Of a stretch of 64,000 nt of DNA, positions 16,172 to 25,019 are shown in pieces. The position numbers and the translations under genes were made by a program. Origin of the DNA: an uncultured Bacillota bacterium (GTDB lineage: Bacteria > Bacillota > Clostridia > Peptostreptococcales > Anaerovoracaceae); assembly GCA_927441425.1 (NCBI GenBank), contig CAKMKG010000011.1, positions 1 through 64,000 of the forward strand. Direction: 5' to 3'. A model generated the notes under the pieces. The model was not told the DNA's origin, searched no databases, and saw nothing but the letters and a program-made list of their open reading frames with translations. How positions within the stretch are numbered: the first letter of the stretch is position 1; every line of letters starts with the position of its first letter.

Positions 16172-17551
16172 ATGAAAATAAGGAGCATTATCAGAAAAGA
16201 TCTGAAAACGCTGTTAAGTGATAAAAAGGCCCTGATCATCATTCTCCTCATGCCGATCATCCTTATGGTTATTTTAGGCTTTGCGCTGAAAGGCATCTTT
16301 ATTGAGAGCTGGGAGGGTAGCAAGGTGAATATTGCAATCGTAAAGCAGTATGTTGCCGAATCGGATTTGAAAGGCTTTAACGATGCATTGCAAAACAGCT
16401 TGCTTGCACAGGGAATGGGCGCAGATACTGCTTCGGAGCTCTCGGATGCAAGTGATGAGGTGGATCCGGAGAACATTTTATTCAATGAATTTCTCGGGAG
16501 CACGGAGGTTTCGGATATCATAGTTTACCGCATCGAATCGGAGAAAAATGCGAAAGAGCTTTTAAACCGCGGAGAAATATCGGCAATCGTCGTTTTGCCG
16601 GAGAAATACCTGTACAATATGAAGATCAATCTGCTCACTCCATTTCGAAACGAAGTGGAGATCAAGGTTTTAACAAATCCTGACGCCACGATGGACGGCC
16701 AGATCGTGAACGCCATCATGCAGGCTTACTCTGATTCCATGTCTTCCGCCATCATAGGCAAGAATGTGTTGATCGAAGCTGCCATGGCAAATAATATGGG
16801 AAATGACAGCTTCAAAGGGATGGAAGCAGTGATGACCGGAATCATGGCCGCATTGGAAGCAGTTCGTGTTGAGGTGGACGATGTCGCGTTGGAAGGCCGG
16901 AAACCGATCATGAGTTCCGATTATTATGCGGCTGCCATGCTTGCCATGTTTATACTCTTTGCCGCAGGCCAGGGTGGAAGAATGCTACTGGAGGAAAAAG
17001 AGAGCTTTACCTGGCAGCGAATGATGGTTGCAGGGACATCGAAACTTGGAATCCTGGCAGGAAAATTTCTTGTCATATTCATCATTGCCTTACTTCAGAT
17101 TTTAATTATGACAATCTTTTCCCAACTTGTCCTCAAGGTGGAATGGGGCGATTTCTCATCCATCGCAGGTATCGGGATTGCTGCAGCCTTTGCCGTTGCT
17201 GGTCTAGGAACAGTCTTGGCGGCTGTTACCTATCGTATGGGAAACTTTAAGATAGCCAATATTTTTGAAACAGGAATCATACAAATTATGGCGCTTCTGG
17301 GCGGAAGCTTTGTCCCCATTGACATATTGCCAAATGCGTTTCAAAAGCTCAGCGTACTGTCACTGAACGGCATTGCACTGAAGGCATACCAGAAAACCAT
17401 GATGGGGTATGGGTTGGAAGCTGTAGTGGGATATATCGCTGTTTTAGCAGGGATCGGAGCGGCATTCACGTTGCTTGCCGTTATTATTCTGATGAGAAAG
17501 GAGGGTACGGATCATGTTAAGCATTATCAAGCTGCGCGTATTAAGGCTTAG
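16172..17551 (+). CDS. ABC-2 type permease (LnrM-like)
   Basis: 459 aa with one N-terminal membrane helix (about residues 20-42), a large external domain (45-240) and five or six C-terminal helices beginning with YYAAAMLAMFILFAAGQGG. This is the ABC-2/YhgE-type exporter layout. It overlaps the next permease by 38 bp. The ATG has AAAGGAGAG upstream. Together with the following permease it should form a heterodimeric channel powered by the ATPase. Confidence 0.85.
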   Translation: MKIRSIIRKDLKTLLSDKKALIIILLMPIILMVILGFALKGIFIESWEGSKVNIAIVKQYVAESDLKGFNDALQNSLLAQGMGADTASELSDASDEVDPENILFNEFLGSTEVSDIIVYRIESEKNAKELLNRGEISAIVVLPEKYLYNMKINLLTPFRNEVEIKVLTNPDATMDGQIVNAIMQAYSDSMSSAIIGKNVLIEAAMANNMGNDSFKGMEAVMTGIMAALEAVRVEVDDVALEGRKPIMSSDYYAAAMLAMFILFAAGQGGRMLLEEKESFTWQRMMVAGTSKLGILAGKFLVIFIIALLQILIMTIFSQLVLKVEWGDFSSIAGIGIAAAFAVAGLGTVLAAVTYRMGNFKIANIFETGIIQIMALLGGSFVPIDILPNAFQKLSVLSLNGIALKAYQKTMMGYGLEAVVGYIAVLAGIGAAFTLLAVIILMRKEGTDHVKHYQAARIKA

Positions 17552-18686
17552 GGAAGATTACTGGATCTATCTCATTATGATGATCATGGCCTTTGGCCTT
17601 ACCGTGATCTTTGGCGTATCCTTCGATGATTACAAACCCACCGTGCTTATCGTGGATGAAAACAAAAGCAGCTATTCTAAAAATCTGACATCAGAGCTGG
17701 GCAGGAATGAGGCCTTTGAATTTGTAGAATCCAGCTGGGAGGATGCGGTGGAGCAGGTACGGGAAGGAAAAGTACTCGCTGCAGTCCTGATTGAGGAGGG
17801 ATTTGAAACCTCTGTAAAAGCAGGTGATTCGGTTCCGCTGGGAATGATGAGGCTGAAGGAGGATACCTTGCTGCTTACCCTAAAACAATTGTTGACAACC
17901 TCCGCTTCCAAAATGACCGGAGGTGTGAGAATCGCCGAAATCACAGCAGACTATATTGTTGCAAATCATCCAACAGCTGACAGAGATACAGTAAGAGATA
18001 CGGCATACCACAGCGTAATAGAAGGCTGGGAGTATAAAAATCCTATCTCCGTTGCTTCGGCGATCATAAATACCAATGCCGGCAGTGACTATGACAGTCT
18101 GAAACATTCCATGATCGGATTCTCTTTGTTCTTTTCCATGTACACCATGGTTTTCGGCATCGGAACCATTCTCTATGACAAGCAGTACAGAACCTGGCAG
18201 CGAATGATGATCACCCCGGTATCCAAAGCTTCCATCCTCGGAGGGAGCATGATCGTAACTTATTTTGCCGGAGCGCTCCAGCTTGGAATTCTTGTGCTAG
18301 CAGGGAAGTATCTTCTGGATATCGACTGGGGCAGCAGCATGGCGGGGATATTGCTTGTTGTGGCTGCATTTATCTTCTCCACAACAGCCATGGGCTTGCT
18401 GCTCTCCGGATTGGTAAAAACCCAGGCCCAGTTATCCTCCATCACACCGGTTTTACTTACGAGCACCTCGATGCTGGGAGGCTGTATGTGGCCGCTGGAT
18501 ATCGTGAACAACAAGATTTTACTTTTTCTGGCACAGCTTACACCCCAGAAATGGGCGATGCAGGGGATGGAAAATATCGCAAGCAAGGGAATGGGCTTTG
18601 AGGCAGCCGTGATACCGACCCTGGTCCTCGTTGCAATGGGCTTGATTTTCTCTGTTGCTGGTGTCAAGCTGGTAAAACAGGTATAA
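17514..18686 (+). CDS. ABC-2 type permease (LnrN-like)
   Basis: 390 aa with the same layout as the preceding permease: N-terminal helix (19-35), external domain (40-190), then about six helices. The shared segment TWQRMM(I/V)..(T/S)SK in both proteins marks them as paralogues. The start is inside the upstream gene behind AAGGAGG. It is the last gene of the cluster; a terminator follows. Confidence 0.85.
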   Translation: MLSIIKLRVLRLREDYWIYLIMMIMAFGLTVIFGVSFDDYKPTVLIVDENKSSYSKNLTSELGRNEAFEFVESSWEDAVEQVREGKVLAAVLIEEGFETSVKAGDSVPLGMMRLKEDTLLLTLKQLLTTSASKMTGGVRIAEITADYIVANHPTADRDTVRDTAYHSVIEGWEYKNPISVASAIINTNAGSDYDSLKHSMIGFSLFFSMYTMVFGIGTILYDKQYRTWQRMMITPVSKASILGGSMIVTYFAGALQLGILVLAGKYLLDIDWGSSMAGILLVVAAFIFSTTAMGLLLSGLVKTQAQLSSITPVLLTSTSMLGGCMWPLDIVNNKILLFLAQLTPQKWAMQGMENIASKGMGFEAAVIPTLVLVAMGLIFSVAGVKLVKQV

Positions 18687-18722
18687 TACTATTGCATGAA
18701 ATAATAAAAACAAAATGAGATT

Positions 18723-18756
18723 GAAACATGACATAGCGTTGTCATGTTTCTTCTGT
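18723..18756 (+). terminator. Rho-independent terminator after the ABC cluster
   Basis: GAAACATGACA (18723-18733) pairs perfectly with TGTCATGTTTC (18740-18750), followed by TTCTGTT. The T-tract is weak, but the position at the operon end fits. Confidence 0.65.
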
Positions 18757-18785
18757 TATACTGTAAGAAAAAAAGGAGTGCCAAT

Positions 18786-19544
18786 ATGAGTTTTATTCAA
18801 GTCGACGAGACGAATATAGAAAGGGAGCACATCTGCTGTGCCATCTCCGATAAAAAAGGTGAGACTTGTGTTTCCTCCAAAAAATCGTGGATGAAGGAGC
18901 GCTTTGCGGACGGATTGGTTTTCCTGAAGCTGAATGAACGGGGGAAGGTGTTTATTGAATATATCCCTGCAGAAAAAGCCTGGTGCCCCATAGATGCGGA
19001 CGGATATATCTATATCAACTGCTTTTGGGTGTCCGGGCAATTTAAAGGAAAGGGCTATGGAAAACAGCTTTTGGAACGATGCATAATAGATGCTAAGGAA
19101 AAGGGGGCGATCGGTCTGACGGTGCTTTCCTCAGCGAAAAAAATGCCGTTTCTGTCCGATCCGAAGTACTTGAAACAGAAAGGTTTTCAGGTTGCGGACA
19201 CAGCAGAGCCCTATTTCGAACTGCTCTATCTGAATTTTGACAAGGAGCATAGTCGGAAACCCCGGTTTAAGACTTGTGTGAAAAATGGGAGTATCGATCA
19301 AAAGGGCCCTGTGGTTTATTATTCGAACCAGTGCCCTCACACCGACAAATACGCGCCGCTGCTTATGGATGCTGCGAAACAAAAAGGCGTTGAGCTGCAG
19401 CTTTTCAAACTCGACAGCATGGAAGCAGCCCGCAACGCACCGACTCCTTTTACGACCTACAGCTTTTTTTTGGAAGGGAAGCTTGTGACCAATGAGATTT
19501 TAACTGAGAAAAAATTCCTTCAGTATCTGGAGGCAAAGAAATAA
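18786..19544 (+). CDS. GNAT acetyltransferase with YoaP-like C-terminal domain
   Basis: An N-terminal GNAT fold is marked by YINCFWVSGQFKGKGYGKQLLERC, where the Q/R-x-x-G-x-G/A acetyl-CoA loop reads FKGKGYGK. The C-terminal ~80 residues (VVYYSNQCPHTDKYAPLLMD ... TTYSFFLEGKLVTNEILTEKKF) match the YoaP-like domain, with a Cys in a thioredoxin-like position. The acceptor is unknown. ATG 18786 follows AAGGAG; the longer frame from 18744 overlaps the upstream terminator. A hairpin terminator starts at its stop codon. Confidence 0.8.
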   Translation: MSFIQVDETNIEREHICCAISDKKGETCVSSKKSWMKERFADGLVFLKLNERGKVFIEYIPAEKAWCPIDADGYIYINCFWVSGQFKGKGYGKQLLERCIIDAKEKGAIGLTVLSSAKKMPFLSDPKYLKQKGFQVADTAEPYFELLYLNFDKEHSRKPRFKTCVKNGSIDQKGPVVYYSNQCPHTDKYAPLLMDAAKQKGVELQLFKLDSMEAARNAPTPFTTYSFFLEGKLVTNEILTEKKFLQYLEAKK

Positions 19545-19575
19545 GGGCATTATCTGCCCTTATTCTTATCTTTCT
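19540..19575 (+). terminator. Rho-independent terminator after the GNAT gene
   Basis: AATAAGGGCA (19540-19549) pairs perfectly with TGCCCTTATT (19555-19564), followed by CTTATCTTTCTT. It includes the stop codon. Confidence 0.65.
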
Positions 19576-19638
19576 TATCTGTTTTACAATTCCATTACAA
19601 AATACAAAAAACCCCAATTTTCGATCAAAATATAATAT

Positions 19639-19763
19639 AATGAACGCTAAGGATTGAATACAGCGTTGCTGCAAGGAAGCGTTCATTGTTTCACCCGTAC
19701 AGACATGCGGTGATAAAATGATTCCATTGATTAAGACAGCGTTGCTGAAAGGAAGGAATCATT
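19639..19763 (+). repeat. Tandem pair of similar two-stem elements
   Basis: Unit 1: AATGAACGCT (19639-19648)/AGCGTTCATT (19678-19687) encloses a small hairpin CAGC-GTT-GCTG (19661-19671). Unit 2: AATGATTCC (19717-19725)/GGAATCATT (19755-19763) encloses the same CAGC-GTT-GCTG (19737-19747). Between the stems both carry ATTGA..A on the left and AAGGAA on the right. The outer stems differ in sequence but both pair, which is compensatory change. No Rfam family I know fits. They lie upstream of the amidase promoter. Confidence 0.6.
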
Positions 19764-19790
19764 GAATCATGTCTTTTTTACTTGTAGACA

Positions 19791-19799
19791 TGGTATAAT
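19791..19799 (+). promoter_or_regulatory. Extended -10 promoter of the amidase gene
   Basis: TGG-TATAAT (19791-19799), a TGN-extended -10, lies 60 bp before the amidase start. The -35 is poor. CATGTC (19769-19774)/GACATG (19787-19792) form an inverted repeat that overlaps it and may be an operator. Confidence 0.45.
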
Positions 19800-19858
19800 A
19801 AATTAGTCGAATTTCGACATTTTTGCAATTATTATTGAGCGTGTAAAAGGTGGGGGAT

Positions 19859-21319
19859 ATGAAAAGGAATTTGAGATTATTGTTTTTATCCGTGATGGTT
19901 ATCCTATTGTTGTGCCAGCCGGCATATGGTACCAATGATATTACACAAAAGGATATTCGTGACGGGATTGCCTTCTGCAAGGAGTACCCGGTATCCCTTC
20001 AGATTGATGGCGTTCCCGTGAATCCGGATGTTCCTCCTGTGATTATCAAGGAGAGAACATTGATCCCCGCTAGGGCGGTTTTCGAAAGCAGGGGAGCCGA
20101 TGTCAAATGGGATGAAGCTGCAAGAATCGTCGAAATCACCATGGGGACGTCAAATGTAATACTGACCATTGATTCCAAGACGGCTTTCGTAAATGGTGCA
20201 TCGGTTTCCATGGATGTGCCTGCGATGATCATTGACAGCAGAACATTTATCCCAGTCCGATTTGTTGCTGAATCGCTGTCCTGGGTTGTGGGTTGGGACG
20301 ATTTGAGCAGAACCGTAAAATTGACCTCGCCGACCATAAATGAGAAGATCGCTATCAATTCCATTGAAGTAAAAGAAAAGCCAGATTATTACCGAATAAT
20401 CATTCAAGGGGACGGTATCGTTGGAGGTTATAAATCCTTTGCCTATGACAGCCCTGAACGATTTGGGATAGATATCAAAAGTGCTGCACTGGAAATCGAG
20501 GACGAGGGCGTGGATGCAGATAACGAGATCATGAAAGCTGTTCGTTTTTCTCAGTTTGATGCAGAAACCGTGAGAGTCGTCGTCGATCTGAATGAAAAGG
20601 TGGCCGGTAAGATCAGCTATTCCTCTGACAAAAACAGTATCTATATCGATTTCGATAAAAATCAGCAGGACGAGTATGAAAACCTTGGGGATACTTCAAC
20701 AGATGGTCTGGATGTTGTAGACTGGAGAGCAACCGGAAGAGTCGTAGTCATTGACCCGGGTCATGGAGGTAAGGACACCGGTGCGCAGGCAATCCGCGAC
20801 GGTGTTGAAATATTAAATGAGAAGGATATCAATCTTGATATTGCCCTCAGACTAAGCCGCATGCTGAAAGCGGCCGGAGTGAGCACCTATATGCTCAGAG
20901 AAACAGATTCCTCCATTACGCTGTATGACAGACCGGCGTTGGCAAATGCAGCGAACGGAGATCTCTATGTATCCGTTCATAACAATTCATCTCCGGTGAA
21001 TCCAAACGCAAGAGGTGTGGAGGTCTATTACAACGCCAAAGCCAACGAGTCCGATTATGGAATTTACAGCAAGCATCTGGCAGAGACGGTTTACGCAGAA
21101 TTCATGAAAGCCATCGACATCCCGGGAAGGGGTGCGAAAAGTGAACCGGCTTATGCAGTATTAAATAAGACTTGTATGCCGGCAATTATCATTGAAGGAG
21201 CCTTTCTTTCCAATACGGAAGATCTAAAGCTGATGATGACGGATGAGTTCAGGGAAAAATATGCATTGGCAACGGCAAAGGCCATCATTCAAATCCTGAA
21301 TGAAAGCGTTGAGGAATAA
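19859..21319 (+). CDS. N-acetylmuramoyl-L-alanine amidase with copper-amine-oxidase-N and AMIN domains
   Basis: A secreted cell-wall hydrolase cutting the MurNAc-L-Ala bond. Order: signal peptide (1-23); a copper amine oxidase N-type repeat domain (about 35-160, with IIKERTLIPARAVFE and IDSRTFIPVRFVAESL), probably a wall-binding module; an AMIN-like domain (about 165-265); Amidase_3 catalytic domain (290-480). Zinc ligands are H302 (DPGHGG), E321 (NEKD) and H374 (SVHNN); the catalytic Glu is E446 (IIEGAFLSN). ATG 19859 follows AGGTGGGGG. The gene stands between the tandem structured repeats and the MoxR/VWA pair. Confidence 0.9.
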   Translation: MKRNLRLLFLSVMVILLLCQPAYGTNDITQKDIRDGIAFCKEYPVSLQIDGVPVNPDVPPVIIKERTLIPARAVFESRGADVKWDEAARIVEITMGTSNVILTIDSKTAFVNGASVSMDVPAMIIDSRTFIPVRFVAESLSWVVGWDDLSRTVKLTSPTINEKIAINSIEVKEKPDYYRIIIQGDGIVGGYKSFAYDSPERFGIDIKSAALEIEDEGVDADNEIMKAVRFSQFDAETVRVVVDLNEKVAGKISYSSDKNSIYIDFDKNQQDEYENLGDTSTDGLDVVDWRATGRVVVIDPGHGGKDTGAQAIRDGVEILNEKDINLDIALRLSRMLKAAGVSTYMLRETDSSITLYDRPALANAANGDLYVSVHNNSSPVNPNARGVEVYYNAKANESDYGIYSKHLAETVYAEFMKAIDIPGRGAKSEPAYAVLNKTCMPAIIIEGAFLSNTEDLKLMMTDEFREKYALATAKAIIQILNESVEE

Positions 21320-21356
21320 TATAAAATCAGAATCTATTTATGAGGAGAAACATAAA

Positions 21357-22205
21357 ATGTCGAATAAAATGAACCAATTTCAAGGAAGCAGCGATTATGT
21401 CGTTTCAGATGAGCTGATGCATGCGGTCAATGTATCCATCGCCCTTCAAAAGCCTTTGCTCATCAAGGGAGAACCGGGAACAGGTAAAACCATGCTGGCA
21501 GAATCCATCTCACAAGCATTGAACAAGAATCTGATCATTTGGAATATCAAATCCACAACGAAAGCCCAGGATGGCCTTTATTTGTATGATACGGTCCAAA
21601 GACTGTATGACAGCCAGTTTGGTGAGGGAAACGTTGCTGATATTAAAAAGTATATCAAGCTCGGGAAGCTTGGTGAAGCGTTCTGCTCTGAGGATCAGGT
21701 GGTGCTTCTCATCGATGAAATCGATAAGGCCGACTTGGAGTTTCCCAACGACCTGTTATGGGAACTGGACAAAATGGAATTTTATATCAATGAAACAAAG
21801 GAAACAATTCGCACGAAGCATAGACCGATTGTTATCATTACCTCCAATGCAGAGAAGGAATTGCCCGATGCTTTCCTGAGAAGATGCATCTTCCACTATA
21901 TTGAATTTCCCAATGCGGAAAAGATGGAAGAAATCGTCAAGGTACATTACGGAGATATCGAGAGCAAGCTTCTGGTACAGGCGATGGAAGCTTTTTACTG
22001 GATCAGGGACATGAAGGAAATCCAGAAGAAGCCAAGCACATCAGAGCTGCTCGACTGGCTGCAGGCACTGATGCTCAGTGGTATCTCCATTGAAAGAATT
22101 AAGGCGGAAATTCCTTACGCAGGCGTTCTGCTGAAAAAGAATCAGGATATTGACGCCATGTTCGAGATCAAAGAAAAGGGATATACCCTGAAGAGATGGT
22201 TGTAA
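21357..22205 (+). CDS. MoxR-type AAA+ ATPase
   Basis: Walker A GEPGTGKT (about 38-45), Walker B VVLLIDEID, sensor-1 IITSNAEKELPDAFLRRC with the Arg finger. MoxR ATPases act as chaperones with a VWA partner encoded next door, as here. Length 282 aa is typical. ATG 21357 has GAGGAG upstream; the longer frame from 21300 begins inside the amidase gene. It is followed after 1 bp by the VWA gene. Confidence 0.88.
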   Translation: MSNKMNQFQGSSDYVVSDELMHAVNVSIALQKPLLIKGEPGTGKTMLAESISQALNKNLIIWNIKSTTKAQDGLYLYDTVQRLYDSQFGEGNVADIKKYIKLGKLGEAFCSEDQVVLLIDEIDKADLEFPNDLLWELDKMEFYINETKETIRTKHRPIVIITSNAEKELPDAFLRRCIFHYIEFPNAEKMEEIVKVHYGDIESKLLVQAMEAFYWIRDMKEIQKKPSTSELLDWLQALMLSGISIERIKAEIPYAGVLLKKNQDIDAMFEIKEKGYTLKRWL

Positions 22206-22206
22206 T

Positions 22207-23403
22207 ATGTTTATATCATTTTTCTACCTGTTAAGAGGGAGAGGGCTGAATGTCTCACTGAATGAGTGGCTATCCCTGATTGAGGCCCTGGATAAGGGAT
22301 TGTGCAAGGCTAGCCTTCTGGACTTTTACCACCTCTGCAGAAGTATTCTGGTGAAGAGTGAGACGGATTACGATAAATTTGATCTGGCTTTCGCGGAATA
22401 TTTTGAAGGGATCACCACGCCCGAGGATATCCCGTCTGAGATATGGAAATGGTTGAATCAGGAGATTAAAACAAGGGACATCAACGATAAGACGATGCTG
22501 GATGATTTCGTTCTGGAGCTTGAGGAGCTTCAAAAGCGGCTGAAGGAAAGAATTGCAGAGCAAAAGGAAAAGCATGACGGCGGAAACTACTGGATTGGTA
22601 CCGGGGGAACCTCCACTATGGGATATAACGGATACCACGAAAGAGGGATTCGTGTGGGTGGAGAGAGCCGCCACAAGAATGCGGTTCAGGTTGCAGGAGA
22701 AAGAAATTTCAAAGATTTCAGACAGGATAACATTCTGGATGTCCGTCAGTTCCAGATGGCGTTTCGTAAACTTCGCCAGTATTCATCAAGGCTGGACGGA
22801 GCAAAGACAGAATTGGATATCGACGGAACCATCGATGAAACCTGTGAACATGCGGGTAATCTGCGGTTGGTCTGGGAACGGCCGAGAAAGAATACTGTGA
22901 AGCTGCTGCTTCTTTTTGACTCAGACGGTTCTATGATGCCTTACAGCAATCTTTGCAGCCAGTTGTTTCAGGCGGTCAGCAAATCAAACCACTTTAAGGA
23001 TCTGAAGGTGTACTATTTCCACAATTGTATTTACGAGCATTTATATACAACGCCACATTGCAGAAGGGGTGAATGGGTCGATACGGAATGGGTTCTTTCC
23101 AACCTTAGCAGCGAATACAAGGTGATCCTCGTCGGGGATGCTTCAATGGCTCCTTCAGAGCTTATGAGTAGGGGAGGCAACTGCTTTGTAGGACTTTATA
23201 ACGAAATTCCGGGAATAGACTGGCTGAAGCGTTTTAAAAGTAAGTATTCAAAGCATATTTGGCTTAACCCGATCCCGGAAAGGGAATGGGAATATACGTA
23301 CGGCAGCAGAACCCTATTAAAAATAAAAGAACTGTTTTCAATGTATGAGCTGACGATCGACGGCCTGGAGGCAGGGATAAAAAAGCTATTGGTTTCAAAA
23401 TAA
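22207..23403 (+). CDS. VWA domain protein, CoxE-like
   Basis: The partner of the MoxR ATPase. Residues 1-215 are helical and charged, followed by a von Willebrand A domain (about 225-390). The metal-ion site reads LLLFDSDGSM, so the DxSxS motif has Asp in place of the first Ser (DxDxS). CoxE-type proteins with a MoxR partner help mature or insert metals into enzymes such as CO dehydrogenase in other bacteria; the client here is unknown. It starts 1 bp after the ATPase stop, with translational coupling likely. Confidence 0.8.
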   Translation: MFISFFYLLRGRGLNVSLNEWLSLIEALDKGLCKASLLDFYHLCRSILVKSETDYDKFDLAFAEYFEGITTPEDIPSEIWKWLNQEIKTRDINDKTMLDDFVLELEELQKRLKERIAEQKEKHDGGNYWIGTGGTSTMGYNGYHERGIRVGGESRHKNAVQVAGERNFKDFRQDNILDVRQFQMAFRKLRQYSSRLDGAKTELDIDGTIDETCEHAGNLRLVWERPRKNTVKLLLLFDSDGSMMPYSNLCSQLFQAVSKSNHFKDLKVYYFHNCIYEHLYTTPHCRRGEWVDTEWVLSNLSSEYKVILVGDASMAPSELMSRGGNCFVGLYNEIPGIDWLKRFKSKYSKHIWLNPIPEREWEYTYGSRTLLKIKELFSMYELTIDGLEAGIKKLLVSK

Positions 23404-23427
23404 TAGAATACTGCGAGGGAGCGTTCC

Positions 23428-24789
23428 ATGATAATTGATAGAGATTTCGAATTCTTTTTGGAAAATATTCTTGGACTGATGGTAATTAATGAGGAAGGCA
23501 ATGTGGTCTATATGAATCGGCAATGTGCTGATTATATTAAAATGGATCAAGGCAAGTCCATCGGCAAATATATCACAGAAGTATTCCCACCCTCTAAGAT
23601 GCAAAACCTATTAAAAGGAAACAAAGCAATTAATACGGATTTCTATTTCCACGACGGAAGAATGAGCGTCAGCACGCAAGCGCAGCTTAAGAAAGACGGA
23701 AAGGTCGTTGGCGTGATTGAATATGATATCATTCAAGATTTGAACTCCTTGGAAGACATACTCGACAAGTATGCTTTGGTTCTGAATGACGAGATGAAGT
23801 ATTACAGGGAGCAATTCAGAAATTTGAGAAGGACGAAGTATTCTATTGAAAATTTAATCGGAAACTCAAAGAAAATGAACGATTTACGAAAGCAGATTGA
23901 AATGGCAGCTGCATCCAATTCGACGGTCATTATCACAGGTGAAACTGGCACAGGGAAAGAACTGGTGGCACATTCCATTCATAATTTAAGCAGTCGGAAA
24001 TTGAGCGGATTTGTGAAAATAAATGCTGCCAATTTTCCTGAGACGTTAGCTGAGTCCGAATTCTTTGGATATGAAGACGGTGCATTTACCGGAGCAAAAA
24101 AGGGGGGAAAAAAAGGCAAGTTTGAGTTGGCTGATGGAGGAACCCTCTTTATCGATGAAGTCAGTCAAATGCCAATGCTCCTACAGCCTAAATTATTGAG
24201 AGCACTTCAGGAACATGAGATTGATCGGCTTGGCGGAGAAAAAAGCATTCCGGTAAATGTGAGAATTATCGCAGCGACAAATGAAGACCTAAGGGATATG
24301 GTGAAAGCCGGAAAATTCAGAGAAGACTTATTTTATCGCCTCAATGTTTTTACGATTGATGTTCCTCCATTAAGAGAGCGTCTTGAGGACTTGCCGGAGC
24401 TGGTTATGTACCGGATTGAACAATTGAATCTTGAAATGGGCAAGAATATTCTTAAAGTCGATGACTCTGTCTACGCTTACTTAAAGAAATATACATGGCC
24501 CGGAAATGTCAGAGAATTATATAACATTGTTGAAAAGGCAATGAATTATGCAAATGGAGATACCTTGAAGCTTGAATATTTCCGGCCTGACTCGAAAAAT
24601 GGAGCCATGGATCTAGTCTCTTTAAGCAAGCTGGGCACCCCCATCGATATTGTGAAACGAGAGGCAGAAAGAAAACTGATCATGCATGTGCTGGAGATAT
24701 ATAAAGGAAATAAAACAAAAGCAGCAGAATATCTGAAAATCTCACGCCCTTTACTCTATCAAAAGATGAGCAGGCTGGGCATAAAATAA
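23428..24789 (+). CDS. Sigma-54-dependent transcriptional activator with PAS domain
   Basis: An enhancer-binding protein. Order: PAS-like sensory domain (about 5-105); AAA+ core with Walker A GETGTGKE (171-178), the sigma-54 contact loop GAFTGA (218-223) and Walker B LFIDE (240-244); Fis-type helix-turn-helix at the C-terminus (NKTKAAEYLKISRPLLYQKM). ATG 23428 follows GAGGGAG. It should activate the -24/-12 promoter at 24952-24966 in front of the transporter operon, probably by binding the three 18-bp sites at 24806-24910. The PAS ligand is unknown. Confidence 0.92.
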   Translation: MIIDRDFEFFLENILGLMVINEEGNVVYMNRQCADYIKMDQGKSIGKYITEVFPPSKMQNLLKGNKAINTDFYFHDGRMSVSTQAQLKKDGKVVGVIEYDIIQDLNSLEDILDKYALVLNDEMKYYREQFRNLRRTKYSIENLIGNSKKMNDLRKQIEMAAASNSTVIITGETGTGKELVAHSIHNLSSRKLSGFVKINAANFPETLAESEFFGYEDGAFTGAKKGGKKGKFELADGGTLFIDEVSQMPMLLQPKLLRALQEHEIDRLGGEKSIPVNVRIIAATNEDLRDMVKAGKFREDLFYRLNVFTIDVPPLRERLEDLPELVMYRIEQLNLEMGKNILKVDDSVYAYLKKYTWPGNVRELYNIVEKAMNYANGDTLKLEYFRPDSKNGAMDLVSLSKLGTPIDIVKREAERKLIMHVLEIYKGNKTKAAEYLKISRPLLYQKMSRLGIK

Positions 24790-24805
24790 GGGAAAAGCAA
24801 ATAAA

Positions 24806-24910
24806 TGTAAGTATAGAATTACAGTGTAAGTTTACGCTTACTATTGTTACCGTGGACAAAATACAGAATATTATAACAATTTCAACGACAGGTGTAAGTA
24901 TATACGTACA
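24806..24910 (+). promoter_or_regulatory. Three copies of an 18-bp enhancer-like site
   Basis: TGTAAGTATAGAATTACA (24806-24823), TGTAAGTTTACGCTTACT (24825-24842) and TGTAAGTATATACGTACA (24893-24910) share TGTAAGT.TA....TAC and are near-palindromic. The first two are 19 bp centre to centre, the third 68 bp further. They lie 42-146 bp upstream of the sigma-54 promoter, where activator sites are expected. The third overlaps the terminator hairpin. Confidence 0.65.
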
Positions 24911-24925
24911 CCTGTCGTTTTTTTT
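24885..24925 (+). terminator. Rho-independent terminator of the activator gene
   Basis: ACGACAGGTGTA (24885-24896) pairs perfectly with TACACCTGTCGT (24907-24918), followed by eight T. Confidence 0.88.
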
Positions 24926-24951
24926 ATGTTGGAATCTTTGGGTTTTCAGCA

Positions 24952-24966
24952 TGGCACAATAATTGC
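24952..24966 (+). promoter_or_regulatory. Sigma-54 (-24/-12) promoter
   Basis: TGGCAC-N5-TTGC, with GG (24953-24954) and GC (24965-24966) separated by exactly 10 bp, matches the sigma-54 consensus very closely. It lies about 54 bp upstream of the transporter start and downstream of an activator gene with a GAFTGA loop. Confidence 0.9.
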
Positions 24967-25019
24967 TATCTTCAAAGGTGTTATATTATATTATTTCATT
25001 TATTGTAAGGAGGAAAATC

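Noticed and set aside
19639..19763. Known riboswitch (c-di-GMP, mini-ykkC, glutamine, fluoride types)
   Set aside because: None of the consensus cores I know for these classes is present; the elements are reported only as an unassigned repeat.
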